This document shows, piece by piece, positions 49,684-58,507 of a DNA stretch of 64,000 nucleotides. Location of the stretch: assembly GCF_023242475.1 (NCBI RefSeq), contig NZ_JALJFG010000022.1, forward strand, positions 1 through 64,000, written 5' to 3'. Each line of letters begins with the position of its first letter. Position 1 is the first letter of the stretch. A program made the position numbers and the translations under genes. A model generated the notes under the pieces. The model made no database searches, had not been told where the DNA came from, and saw only the letters and a list, made by a program, of their open reading frames with translations. This stretch comes from Pseudomonas sp. MWU15-20650. GTDB lineage: Bacteria; Pseudomonadota; Gammaproteobacteria; Pseudomonadales; Pseudomonadaceae.

Positions 49684-52075
49684 CCATCATGCCGTGGTAA
49701 AAACCCAAGCCGAACTGGCCGAGCTGTTTGCTCAGGACCTGACCTCCGGTGTCGGCCGCAGCGTCAAGCATGACAGCGCCGCCAAGCATGTCAGCGGCGA
49801 AGCGCAGTACATCGATGACCGCCTGGAATTCCCCAACCAGTTGCACCTGTATGCGCGCCTGTCCGACCGCGCCCATGCCCGGATCATCAGCATCGACACG
49901 GCGCCCTGCTACGCCTTCGAGGGTGTACGTATTGTCATCACCCACGAAGATGTGCCCGGCCTCAAAGACATCGGCCCGTTGATGCCTGGCGACCCCTTGC
50001 TGGCGATCGACACGGTGCAGTTCGTCGGTCAAGTGGTGCTGGCCGTGGCCGCCCGCGACCTGGAGACCGCGCGTAAAGCCGCCATGGCCGCCGTGATCGA
50101 GTACGAAGACCTGGAGCCCGTGCTGGACGTGGTCGACGCCTTTCGTAAAAAGCATTTCGTGCTCGACAGTCACACCCACCAACGCGGTGATTCGGTGGGC
50201 GCGCTGGCAACCGCCAAGCACCGTATCCAGGGCACGCTCCATATCGGCGGCCAGGAACACTTCTACCTGGAAACCCAGATCTCCTCGGTGATGCCCACCG
50301 AGGATGGCGGCATGATCGTCTACTGCTCCACGCAAAACCCCACCGAAGTGCAGAAGCTGGTGGCCGAAGTGCTGGATGTGTCGATGAACAAGATCGTCGT
50401 GGATATGCGCCGCATGGGCGGAGGTTTCGGCGGCAAGGAAACCCAGGCCGCCAGCCCCGCGTGCCTGTGCGCCGTGGTAGCGCGGCTCACCGGACAGCCG
50501 ACCAAGATGCGCCTGCCGCGGGTCGAAGACATGTTGATGACCGGCAAGCGCCATCCCTTCTATATCGAATACGACGTAGGCTTCGACGACAGTGGGCGCC
50601 TGCACGGTATCAACCTGGAACTGGCGGGTAACTGCGGCTGCTCGCCGGACCTGTCGAACTCGATTGTCGACCGCGCCATGTTCCACGCCGACAATTCGTA
50701 CTACCTGGGCGACGCCACGGTCAACGGCCATCGCTGCAAGACCAACACTGCATCCAACACAGCCTATCGCGGCTTTGGCGGCCCCCAAGGCATGGTCGCC
50801 ATCGAGGAAGTGATGGACGCCATCGCGCGCCACCTGGCAGTGGACCCCTTGGCCGTACGCAAGGCCAATTACTACGGCAAGACCGAGCGCAACGTCACCC
50901 ACTACTACCAGACCGTCGAGCACAACATGCTCGAAGACATGACCGCCGAGCTCGAGGCCAGCAGCCAATACGCCGAGCGCCGCGAAGCGATCCGCCTGTA
51001 CAACGCCCACAGCCCGATCCTGAAAAAGGGCCTGGCGCTGACGCCGGTGAAGTTCGGTATCTCCTTTACGGCGAGCTTCCTGAACCAGGCCGGCGCGCTG
51101 ATCCATATCTACACCGACGGCAGCATCCACCTGAACCATGGCGGTACCGAAATGGGCCAGGGCTTGAACACCAAAGTCGCCCAGGTGGTGGCCGAAGTGT
51201 TCCAGGTGGAAATCGACCGCGTGCAAATCACCGCCACCAACACCGACAAAGTGCCCAACACCTCGCCGACCGCTGCCTCCAGCGGTGCCGACCTGAACGG
51301 CAAGGCCGCCCAGAATGCCGCCGAAACCATCAAGCAACGCCTGGTGGAATTCGCTGCGCGCAAGTACGACGTGAGTGAAGCGGACGTGGAATTCCACAAC
51401 GCTCATGTGCGTGTACGTGACCAGATCCTGACCTTTGAGGCATTGATCCAGCAGGCGTATTTCGCCCAAGTCTCACTGTCGAGCACCGGCTTCTACAAGA
51501 CCCCGAAGATCTTCTACGACCGCAGCCAGGCCCGTGGTCGGCCGTTCTACTACTTCGCCTTCGGCGCGGCCTGTTGCGAAGTGATCGTCGACACCCTGAC
51601 CGGCGAGTACAAGATGCTGCGTACCGACATCCTTCACGATGTCGGCGCGTCGCTGAACCCGGCCATCGACATCGGCCAGGTAGAAGGCGGGTTTATCCAG
51701 GGTATGGGCTGGCTGACCATGGAAGAGTTGGTGTGGAACAACAAAGGCAAGCTGATGACCAACGGCCCGGCCAGCTACAAGATTCCGGCAGTGGCCGATA
51801 TGCCCCTGGACCTGCGCGTAAAGCTGGTGGAAAACCGCAAGAACCCCGAAGACACGGTGTTCCACTCCAAGGCCGTGGGCGAGCCGCCGTTCATGCTTGG
51901 GATTGCTTCCTGGTGTGCGATCAAGGATGCGGTGGCGAGTCTGGCTGACTATCGCCAGCAGCCGAAGATCGATGCACCGGCGACACCGGAGCGGGTGCTG
52001 TGGGGGTGTGAGCAGATGCGCAAGTTGCAGGCGGTGAAGGCCATTGAGGCTGAAACCGAGTTGGCTTCGCTCTAG
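49676..52075 (+). CDS. xdhB: xanthine dehydrogenase molybdopterin-binding subunit
   Basis: Catalytic subunit of 799 aa carrying the molybdenum cofactor. Family motifs in order are MGGGFGGKE, NTAYRGFGGPQGM, TEMGQGLNTK and, near the C-terminus, KAVGEPPFMLGIA, where the Glu corresponds to the catalytic base of bovine xanthine oxidase. It overlaps xdhA by eight bases. A repeat hairpin separates it from xdhC. Confidence 0.97.
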   Translation: MSNHHAVVKTQAELAELFAQDLTSGVGRSVKHDSAAKHVSGEAQYIDDRLEFPNQLHLYARLSDRAHARIISIDTAPCYAFEGVRIVITHEDVPGLKDIGPLMPGDPLLAIDTVQFVGQVVLAVAARDLETARKAAMAAVIEYEDLEPVLDVVDAFRKKHFVLDSHTHQRGDSVGALATAKHRIQGTLHIGGQEHFYLETQISSVMPTEDGGMIVYCSTQNPTEVQKLVAEVLDVSMNKIVVDMRRMGGGFGGKETQAASPACLCAVVARLTGQPTKMRLPRVEDMLMTGKRHPFYIEYDVGFDDSGRLHGINLELAGNCGCSPDLSNSIVDRAMFHADNSYYLGDATVNGHRCKTNTASNTAYRGFGGPQGMVAIEEVMDAIARHLAVDPLAVRKANYYGKTERNVTHYYQTVEHNMLEDMTAELEASSQYAERREAIRLYNAHSPILKKGLALTPVKFGISFTASFLNQAGALIHIYTDGSIHLNHGGTEMGQGLNTKVAQVVAEVFQVEIDRVQITATNTDKVPNTSPTAASSGADLNGKAAQNAAETIKQRLVEFAARKYDVSEADVEFHNAHVRVRDQILTFEALIQQAYFAQVSLSSTGFYKTPKIFYDRSQARGRPFYYFAFGAACCEVIVDTLTGEYKMLRTDILHDVGASLNPAIDIGQVEGGFIQGMGWLTMEELVWNNKGKLMTNGPASYKIPAVADMPLDLRVKLVENRKNPEDTVFHSKAVGEPPFMLGIASWCAIKDAVASLADYRQQPKIDAPATPERVLWGCEQMRKLQAVKAIEAETELASL

Positions 52076-52086
52076 ACCGAGGCACT

Positions 52087-52148
52087 GCCATCGGGAGCAA
52101 GCCCCCCTCCCACAGTTCAAATGTGGGAGGGGGCTTGCTCCCGATAGC
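52087..52148. repeat. REP-type inverted repeat pair with short loop
   Basis: Arms CCATCGGGAGCAAGCCCCCC and the complement CTTGCTCCCGATAG enclose about ten bases, giving a very long stem between xdhB and xdhC inside the operon. It may stabilise upstream mRNA or lower xdhC expression. Confidence 0.85.
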
Positions 52149-52176
52149 GGCCTGACAGACACCACAAGAGGTGAGT

Positions 52177-53034
52177 ATGAACAACTGGATCAGCGCCCTC
52201 GCCGACCTGCAGAACCAGGCTGAACCCTGCGTGCTGGTGACCATTATCGAAGAGCTCGGCTCCACACCGCGCAACGCCGGTTCGAAAATGGTGATCAGCG
52301 CCGCGCAGACCTTCGACACCATCGGTGGCGGGCACTTGGAATACAAGGCGATGCAGATCGCCCGGGACATGCTCGTACGCGGCCAGCAGAACACTCATCT
52401 GGAGCGTTTCAGCCTGGGCGCCAGCCTGGGCCAGTGCTGCGGCGGCGTGACCGTGCTGCTGTTCGAACCGATGGGCCAGGTACAGGCGCAGATCGCCGTA
52501 TTTGGCGCCGGCCATGTGGGTCGTGCCTTGGTGCCACTGCTGGCGAGCCTGCCATGCCGGGTGCGCTGGATCGATTCCCGTGACCAGGAGTTTCCGGAAC
52601 ATATCCCCCAGGGCGTGCGTAAAATCGTCAGCGAAGAGCCTGTCGATGAAATTGCCGACTTGCCAGTGGGCAGCTACTGCATCGTCATGACCCACAATCA
52701 CGCGCTGGACCTGGAACTGACCGCCGCCCTGCTCAAGCGCAACGACTTCGCCTACTTCGGCCTGATCGGCTCGAAGACCAAACGGGTCAAGTTCGAACAC
52801 CGCCTGCGTGAACGCGGCTTCGACGCCGCACAGTTGCAACGCATGCGCTGCCCCATGGGCCTCACCGAGGTAAAGGGCAAGTTGCCGGTGGAGATCGCCA
52901 TCTCCATCGCCGGCGAAATCATCGCCACCTATAACGCCAATTTCGGCCAGCACACTGCAAGCGCCGAACCCATTGCCAAACTGCTTGTGGCTTCGCGCCG
53001 CAGCCAAGCTTTGACTTCTTTTACCAAGAATTGA
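52177..53034 (+). CDS. xdhC: xanthine dehydrogenase accessory protein XdhC
   Basis: Molybdenum cofactor chaperone of 285 aa that protects and inserts the sulfurated cofactor into XdhB. N-terminal ELGSTPRNAGSKM and DTIGGGHLE segments and a Rossmann motif FGAGHVGRAL (about 110) are typical. The start at 52177 has AGAGGTGA upstream. It is separated from xdhB by about 100 bases of repeat hairpin and lies seven bases before guaD. Confidence 0.95.
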   Translation: MNNWISALADLQNQAEPCVLVTIIEELGSTPRNAGSKMVISAAQTFDTIGGGHLEYKAMQIARDMLVRGQQNTHLERFSLGASLGQCCGGVTVLLFEPMGQVQAQIAVFGAGHVGRALVPLLASLPCRVRWIDSRDQEFPEHIPQGVRKIVSEEPVDEIADLPVGSYCIVMTHNHALDLELTAALLKRNDFAYFGLIGSKTKRVKFEHRLRERGFDAAQLQRMRCPMGLTEVKGKLPVEIAISIAGEIIATYNANFGQHTASAEPIAKLLVASRRSQALTSFTKN

Positions 53035-53041
53035 GACGACC

Positions 53042-54346
53042 ATGCCTTTGACTCGCAAAGCCTACCGTGCCGCCATCCTGCACAGCCTCGCCGACCCGGC
53101 CATCGTTGGGATCGAAGCGTCCTATGAGTATTTCGAAGACGGCCTGCTGGTGATCGAAAACGGCCAGATCAGCGCCGTCGGCCATGCGGGTGACCTGCTG
53201 CCGACCCTGCCTGCCGATGTCGAAGTCACCCATTATCAGGATGCGCTGATCACCCCCGGGCTGATCGACACCCATATCCACCTGCCACAAACCGGCATGG
53301 TCGGTGCCTATGGCGAACAACTGCTGGACTGGCTCAACACCTACACCTTCCCGTGTGAAAGCCAGTTCGCCGACAAGGCTCACGCCGACGAAGTCGCGGA
53401 CATTTTCATCAAGGAACTGCTGCGCAACGGCACCACCACTGCCCTGGTGTTTGGCAGTGTGCATCCGCAGTCGGTGAATTCATTCTTCGAAGCGGCCGAG
53501 AAACTCGACCTGCGCATGATCGCCGGCAAGGTCATGATGGACCGCAACGCGCCGGACTATCTGACCGACACAGCCGAATCCGGCTACCAGGAAAGCAAGG
53601 CACTGATTGAGCGCTGGCACGGCAAGGGTCGCCTGCATTACGCCGTCACCCCGCGTTTTGCACCGACCAGCACGCCGGAGCAATTGGCGTTGGCCGGGCA
53701 ACTGCTGGGTGAATACCCGAACCTGTACATGCAGACGCACATCAGCGAGAACAAGCAGGAAGTCGAGTGGGTAAAAGCACTGTTCCCCGAGCGCAAGGGC
53801 TACCTGGACGTGTACGACCATTACAAACTGCTGGGTGAACGCTCGGTGTTTGCCCACGGCGTGCACCTGTGTGATGAGGAGTGCGCGCGGTTGGCAGAGG
53901 CCGGTTCGGCAGTGGCGTTCTGCCCGACCTCGAACTTCTTCCTCGGCAGCGGCTTGTTCAACCTGCCGATGGCCGAGAAGCACAAACTCAATGTGGGCCT
54001 GGGCACGGACGTGGGCGGCGGCACCAGCTTCTCGCTGCTGCAAACCCTGAACGAAGCCTACAAGGTCATGCAGTTGCAGGGCGCACGGTTGAGTCCGTTC
54101 AAGTCGCTGTACCTGGCAACCCTGGGTGGCGCGCGGGCGCTGCGTCTGGAAGACAAGATCGGTACGTTGCAACCGGGCACCGATGCGGACTTCCTGGTGC
54201 TCGATTACAACGCCACGCCGCTGCTCAGCTATCGCTTGAAGCAGGCCAATAACATTGCCGAGACACTATTTGTATTGATGACGTTGGGGGATGATCGGAC
54301 GGTGTTGCAGACGTATGCGGCCGGGCAGTTGGTGCACCAACGCTGA
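53042..54346 (+). CDS. guaD: guanine deaminase
   Basis: Metal-dependent amidohydrolase of 434 aa that converts guanine to xanthine, feeding xanthine dehydrogenase. The metal motif GLIDTHIHLPQ, later QTHISENKQEV, FAHGVHL and the GLGTDVGGGTSFS segment follow the amidohydrolase order. It is the last gene of the xdh operon, seven bases after xdhC. Confidence 0.95.
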   Translation: MPLTRKAYRAAILHSLADPAIVGIEASYEYFEDGLLVIENGQISAVGHAGDLLPTLPADVEVTHYQDALITPGLIDTHIHLPQTGMVGAYGEQLLDWLNTYTFPCESQFADKAHADEVADIFIKELLRNGTTTALVFGSVHPQSVNSFFEAAEKLDLRMIAGKVMMDRNAPDYLTDTAESGYQESKALIERWHGKGRLHYAVTPRFAPTSTPEQLALAGQLLGEYPNLYMQTHISENKQEVEWVKALFPERKGYLDVYDHYKLLGERSVFAHGVHLCDEECARLAEAGSAVAFCPTSNFFLGSGLFNLPMAEKHKLNVGLGTDVGGGTSFSLLQTLNEAYKVMQLQGARLSPFKSLYLATLGGARALRLEDKIGTLQPGTDADFLVLDYNATPLLSYRLKQANNIAETLFVLMTLGDDRTVLQTYAAGQLVHQR

Positions 54347-54364
54347 TCTCAGCCACAACACAAA

Positions 54365-54640
54365 ACACATGTGGGAGGGGGCAAGCCCTAATGCCAGTCA
54401 GTTAAGAAGGAACACTATCACTGTGGCGAGCGGGCTTGTCCCGCGTTGGGGTGCGCAGCAGCCCCAAAACGGTCTCTGCGGAGTATCGGGTACACCGCAT
54501 TCGTCCTTCTTTGGGGGCGCTACGCGCCCCAACGCGGGACAAGCCCGCTCGCCACAACAAGCCCGCTCGCCACAGGTTACCGGTTGCTCCTTCTGGCGTT
54601 TAACTGGCTGGCATTGGGGCAAGCCCCCTCCCATATTTTT
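54365..54640. repeat. composite repeat region after guaD
   Basis: Holds two half elements of the main family (54368-54388 and 54616-54632). Between them is a long inverted repeat whose arms TGGCGAGCGGGCTTGTCCCG (54423 on) and the complement ending CCCGCTCGCCA (54554) enclose about 70 bases, with a direct extra copy of CAAGCCCGCTCGCCACA. It fills most of the gap between convergent guaD and cobM. Confidence 0.75.
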
Positions 54641-54692
54641 TATATTTATTCAGCTTAATTAACGTGTTGAATCGATTTTATGAAGTGAAATA

Positions 54693-55439
54693 TCAAGGTC
54701 GATAAAGGTGTGCATGCCCGGCCCGATACAATGACGACTCACTGAAACTGTCACTTGCCAGCACCCGACCCACCACAATCAACGCCGTACGCCGAAAGCC
54801 CTTGGCCGCCACTTTTTCGGCAATATCGCTCAGCGTACCGACCACCCAATCCTGATCCGGCCAAGTCGCCCGGTGCACCACGGCTATCGGGCAGTCGGCG
54901 CCATAGTGCGGCAACAGCTCGGCAACGATCTTCTCCAGATGGTTGACCCCCAGGTGAATAGCCATCGTCGTGCCGTGACGGGCCAGGCTGTCGAATGCCT
55001 CGCCAGCGGGCATGCTGGTTTTATCGGCGTAACGGGTCAGGATCACACTTTGGGCGATGTCCGGCAGGGTCAGCTCGGTTTCCAGCAACGCCGCGCTGGC
55101 CGCCACGGCCGTGACCCCCGGAATGATCTGGAAGGGAATGCCTTGTTCGCGCAAATGGCGGATCTGTTCGCCAATCGCTCCATACAGGCTCGGATCACCG
55201 GAGTGCACGCGCGCCACATCCTGGCCCTTGGCGTGGGCGGCCTTGATCACGTCGATAATCTGTTCCAGATGCAACTGGGCACTGTTGACTACCTGCTCGG
55301 CCTGATGACCTTCCAGCACCGCCGCAGGCACCAGCGAGCCGGCATAGATGATCACCGGGCAACTGCGAATCAGCCGTTGGCCTTTAATCGTGATCAATTC
55401 CGGGTCGCCGGGGCCTGCACCGATAAAGTAGACGGTCAT
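54693..55439 (-). CDS. cobM: precorrin-4 C11-methyltransferase
   Basis: SAM-dependent methyltransferase of 248 aa of the aerobic cobalamin pathway, making precorrin-5. The tetrapyrrole methylase fold starts TVYFIGAGPGDPELITIKG and contains VARVHSGDPSLYGA, both diagnostic. The start MTVYFIGAG has AGGAAC upstream. It is the last gene of the cbtB-cbtA-cobE-cobM unit. Confidence 0.95.
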   Translation of the reverse strand: MTVYFIGAGPGDPELITIKGQRLIRSCPVIIYAGSLVPAAVLEGHQAEQVVNSAQLHLEQIIDVIKAAHAKGQDVARVHSGDPSLYGAIGEQIRHLREQGIPFQIIPGVTAVAASAALLETELTLPDIAQSVILTRYADKTSMPAGEAFDSLARHGTTMAIHLGVNHLEKIVAELLPHYGADCPIAVVHRATWPDQDWVVGTLSDIAEKVAAKGFRRTALIVVGRVLASDSFSESSLYRAGHAHLYRP

Positions 55440-55509
55440 GGGGAGTTCCTGTGGAAAAACGGGTGAGCATGAAGAATGCTCATGATCGAGAAGGGCGATT
55501 ATCGGGATT

Positions 55510-55902
55510 TTAGTCCGCGCAAGCCAATGCAAAGGTCGCCTGCGCGGTTTTCCTGCGACGGATCAGCAGGCGGGCAGGGCCGTGGGAGAGGTGTTCCGCC
55601 AGGGCCAGGGCGGCACTTTCGGCGATCCCATAACAACCGGTATGGGCAAAGGCGACCGCAGACTTATGGCTCAGTCGGTTTTCATAACCCGCCAATTGTT
55701 CTGCGCTGAAACAGTGGAATGGCAGGCCCAGTAGCTCGGCCAGGGCCTGCAACCCGGGCTCATCCCGTTTGTGGTCAATACTCGCCAGCGCGGTGATGTG
55801 TGTGCGTTCAATACCGCCCTCGGCGAGGGCAGTGTCAAACAGGCCCAGCAGGGTGTGGACCTCACAGCCCCGCTGGCAACCCAGGCCGACGACGAAGGTC
55901 AT
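55510..55902 (-). CDS. cobE: cobalamin biosynthesis protein CobE/CbiG C-terminal type
   Basis: Small protein of 130 aa beginning VVGLGCQRGCEVHTLLGLF, the core of the CbiG C-terminal/CobE family. It lacks the N-terminal CbiG domain of the anaerobic pathway, so CobE is the better name. Its precise role in the aerobic route is unsettled. It overlaps the cbtA stop by four bases. Confidence 0.88.
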   Translation of the reverse strand: MTFVVGLGCQRGCEVHTLLGLFDTALAEGGIERTHITALASIDHKRDEPGLQALAELLGLPFHCFSAEQLAGYENRLSHKSAVAFAHTGCYGIAESAALALAEHLSHGPARLLIRRRKTAQATFALACAD

Positions 55903-56603
55903 GCCGCGTAGTGGTCGTCGCGGTGACGGCGGAACAGCCAGGCACTGATCAGGCCCAGGGCCAGCCAGAACGCCACATTGGTTAACTGCGAAGCGATCTT
56001 GAACTGTGCGTCCAGCGCTTCGGGGGCCAGCATCGAATGCACTTCAGGCTGCGGCGCGCCAATCACATGCGGCACGGCCAGGATCGCCGCGCCCAATACT
56101 TTCAGCAGCCAGTGGCGACCGAACACCATCAGCGCAAGTCCGACAGCGGTGGACGCCGCCGTGCCGACCCACCAGACCTGACGCTGGGCCAAGTCGGCGG
56201 CGGCGGTGCCCGGCAACTCGGGCGGCAGGCCCAGGGTGGGTGCCAGCACAAACGTCGCGTAACCGGCCAAGCCCCACAGCAGCCCTTGAGTGGTGCGGGT
56301 GGGCGCACGCAGCGTGTAGAGGCCGGCCAGCATCAGCGCGAAACCGACGGCCACCACCAGGTTACCGCCCGTGGTCGACAGCACGCGCTGCCAGCCGTCT
56401 TCCGGCTCCCAGGCTTGGGCGTCGTGGGTGTGCGCAGCAGTGCCGGCAGCGTGCTCGTGGGCCACTTCGCTGGCGGCCGGGGCTTTTTCAAAGGTCTCCG
56501 CCTGCAAAATCAGCGGGGCGACCCAGAAGCTTTGCAGCAGGGTCAGTAGCAGGGCGGCCAACAGGCCGGTGAACCCTGCGGTTTGGGCAATACGCTTGAT
56601 CAT
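55899..56603 (-). CDS. cbtA: CbtA-family putative cobalt transporter subunit
   Basis: Membrane protein of 234 aa with about five helices. The N-terminal helix (TGLLAALLLTLLQSFWVAPL) precedes a His-rich loop (HEHAAGTAAHTHDAQAWEPE) suited to metal binding. Family and context (B12 riboswitch, cob genes) indicate cobalt uptake. The start MIKRIAQTAG at 56603 gives normal length. It follows cbtB by eleven bases. Confidence 0.9.
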   Translation of the reverse strand: MIKRIAQTAGFTGLLAALLLTLLQSFWVAPLILQAETFEKAPAASEVAHEHAAGTAAHTHDAQAWEPEDGWQRVLSTTGGNLVVAVGFALMLAGLYTLRAPTRTTQGLLWGLAGYATFVLAPTLGLPPELPGTAAADLAQRQVWWVGTAASTAVGLALMVFGRHWLLKVLGAAILAVPHVIGAPQPEVHSMLAPEALDAQFKIASQLTNVAFWLALGLISAWLFRRHRDDHYAA

Positions 56604-56614
56604 GTCGGCAGGTC

Positions 56615-56803
56615 TCAGTGGCACGGGAACGCGGCGCTGTGGCGGGTATCGTGGGCGGCGTTGTGCACTGCCTCGATATGCGAGAAGCCGGCAAAATACA
56701 CCAGGCACGCGCCAAGGATCGACGCAGAGATAGCGGCGGTCAGGCGTTGGCTCAAGGTGGCAGTGCTGCTGGCGGAGTGCGAAGTGCTGCTGATGATCGA
56801 CAT
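56615..56803 (-). CDS. cbtB: CbtB-family putative cobalt transporter subunit
   Basis: Single-helix protein of 62 aa ending HNAAHDTRHSAAFPCH, the conserved His-rich CbtB tail thought to bind cobalt. It partners with CbtA. GAAAGGGAC precedes the ATG. It is the first gene behind the minus-strand B12 riboswitch. Confidence 0.93.
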   Translation of the reverse strand: MSIISSTSHSASSTATLSQRLTAAISASILGACLVYFAGFSHIEAVHNAAHDTRHSAAFPCH

Positions 56804-56843
56804 GGCGCGTCCCTTTCAGGTATCAGGGTGAAACGAGCGCATG

Positions 56844-56872
56844 AAAACCCCGCGAGCCAGGCACGCAGGGTT
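56844..56872 (-). terminator. riboswitch-controlled intrinsic terminator
   Basis: On the minus strand, AACCCTGCG-TGCCTGGCT-CGCGGGGTT forms a stem followed by TT. It lies between the riboswitch aptamer and cbtB. A preceding AAACCCGCGG (minus strand, near 56890) can pair with the same 3' arm, so it is a candidate antiterminator. Confidence 0.65.
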
Positions 56873-56914
56873 CTGAACAGCGCCCGCCCACCGCGGGTTT
56901 GTTATCTGATATTT

Positions 56915-57090
56915 TCGGGCCGGTCTCCGGGCTTGCGAGGGGACTTTCGAAAAAAGTCCTGAAAGCATCGCCTTCCCATGCGTTTGCACAGTGGCTGTGA
57001 CACTTCGCTCGCTTACCGTTGCGGGGGCAGCACCGGACTCGTCAACGCATCGACTCACCGGTTTCCCGTTTCACCCTGTGAAGGGCACCC
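56915..57090 (-). promoter_or_regulatory. cobalamin riboswitch upstream of cbtB
   Basis: Minus-strand elements in the right order: GGGAAACCGGTGAG, GCTGCCCCCGCAACGG (core), GTCACAGCCACTG (B12 box area), CATGGGAAGGC and GCCCGGAGACCGGCC. Cobalamin binding should favour termination before cbtB and so shut off cobalt uptake and cobE-cobM. Confidence 0.9.
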
Positions 57091-57162
57091 GAAACAAGAT
57101 GTGTAGGAGAGCATGGGCGGGCGACGGTAGTCAAATGTAGCGAGCCCCTGTAGCCTTGCACC

Positions 57163-57335
57163 CTCGAGGTTCTTCGGCCCAGGTCGAAGCTAAGAAGGGA
57201 ACGCGGTTCAAGCCGCGGCTGCCCCCGCAACTGTGAAGGGTTCAGTTGACTGCCATGCCACTGTCGAGACGGCGGGAAGGTGCAGTCAGCGCCGGTCGCA
57301 AGACCCGTACGCCCCAAGCCAGGAGACCTGCCTCG
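57163..57335 (+). promoter_or_regulatory. cobalamin riboswitch upstream of cobW
   Basis: Plus-strand elements in order: GAACGCGGTTCAAGCCGCGG, CTGCCCCCGCAACTG core, TGCCACTG, GGGAAGGTGCAGTC and AAGCCAGGAGACCTGCC. About 110 bases separate it from cobW. These contain CGTCACCG (57334) and CGGTGACG (57371), and GGGCGGGG and CCGCCCC, which could act as the expression platform. Confidence 0.9.
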
Positions 57336-57442
57336 TCACCGATTTTTCAATTCAACCGGGCGGGGTGATCCGGTGACGAAATCCGCTGCTGCGCGCTGCC
57401 GCAGGGCTCATCGTCCCATGTGCCCGCCCCAAAGGGCATCCG

Positions 57443-58504
57443 ATGAAAACACTGGCCAAACTTCCCGTCACTATCGTCACCGGCTTCCTCGGTTCGGGTA
57501 AAACCACCTTGCTGCGCCATATGCTCGACAACGCCCAGGGCCGTCGCATTGCAGTCATCGTCAACGAGTTCGGCGAGCTGGGCATTGACGGGGAAATCCT
57601 CAAGCAGTGCTCCATCGGCTGCACCGAAGAAGAAGCCAATGGTCGTGTGTATGAGTTGGCCAACGGCTGCCTGTGTTGCACCGTGCAGGAAGAGTTCTTC
57701 CCGGTGATGCGCGAATTGGTCGCCCGTCGCGGTGACCTAGACCATATCCTCATCGAAACCTCGGGCCTGGCCCTGCCCAAGCCGTTGGTCCAGGCGTTCC
57801 AGTGGCCGGAGATCCGCAGCGCTTGCACGGTTGACGCGGTGATTACCGTGGTCGACAGCCCGGCCGTGGCTGCTGGCACCTTCGCCGCGTTCCCGGACCA
57901 GGTTGACGCCCAGCGCAAACTCGACCCGAACCTGGACCACGAATCGCCGCTGCACGAGCTGTTCGCCGACCAGTTGGCCAGCGCCGACCTGGTGATCCTC
58001 AACAAAACCGACCTGATCAGTGCCGAAGACCTGGCCCGTGTACGCCTGGAAGTGGCCGAAGAACTGCCGCCGGCGGTGAAGATCATCGAAGCCAGCAGCG
58101 GTCGCCTGCCGTTGGACGTGCTGATCGGCCTGGGCGCCGGCTCTGAAGAACACATCGACAGTCGTCACAGCCATCATGATCACCACCACGAAGGTGAAGA
58201 CGATCATGACCACGATGCGTTTGATTCCATCTCCATCGACCTGCCACAAGCCGACGAAGCGCTGCTGCTCGACGCCCTGACCCAACTGGTGGTGCAGCAC
58301 GGCATCCTGCGCGTCAAAGGTTTCGCCGCGATCCCGAACAAACCCATGCGCCTGCTGATCCAGGGCGTAGGCACCCGTTTCGACAAGCACTTCGACCGTG
58401 CCTGGGGCGCTGACGAAGCACGTACCACGCGCCTGGTGCTGATCGGCCAGGAGCTGGATGCCGCGGGCCTCGAAGCGCAACTGCGCGCCGCGCTCAGCGT
58501 CTGA
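57443..58504 (+). CDS. cobW: CobW-family GTPase (metallochaperone)
   Basis: COG0523 GTPase of 353 aa proposed to supply cobalt to the chelatase. The G1 motif is GFLGSGKTTLL at the N-terminus, the metal-binding motif GCLCCTV (about residue 70), and a His/Asp-rich stretch HHDHHHEGEDDHDHD lies between the GTPase and C-terminal domains. It directly precedes cobN by three bases and follows a B12 riboswitch. Confidence 0.94.
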   Translation: MKTLAKLPVTIVTGFLGSGKTTLLRHMLDNAQGRRIAVIVNEFGELGIDGEILKQCSIGCTEEEANGRVYELANGCLCCTVQEEFFPVMRELVARRGDLDHILIETSGLALPKPLVQAFQWPEIRSACTVDAVITVVDSPAVAAGTFAAFPDQVDAQRKLDPNLDHESPLHELFADQLASADLVILNKTDLISAEDLARVRLEVAEELPPAVKIIEASSGRLPLDVLIGLGAGSEEHIDSRHSHHDHHHEGEDDHDHDAFDSISIDLPQADEALLLDALTQLVVQHGILRVKGFAAIPNKPMRLLIQGVGTRFDKHFDRAWGADEARTTRLVLIGQELDAAGLEAQLRAALSV

Positions 58505-58507
58505 CCC

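Noticed and set aside
54365-54640. CRISPR array
   Set aside because: Repeats are few, inverted and unevenly spaced, with no cas genes; they are REP-type elements.
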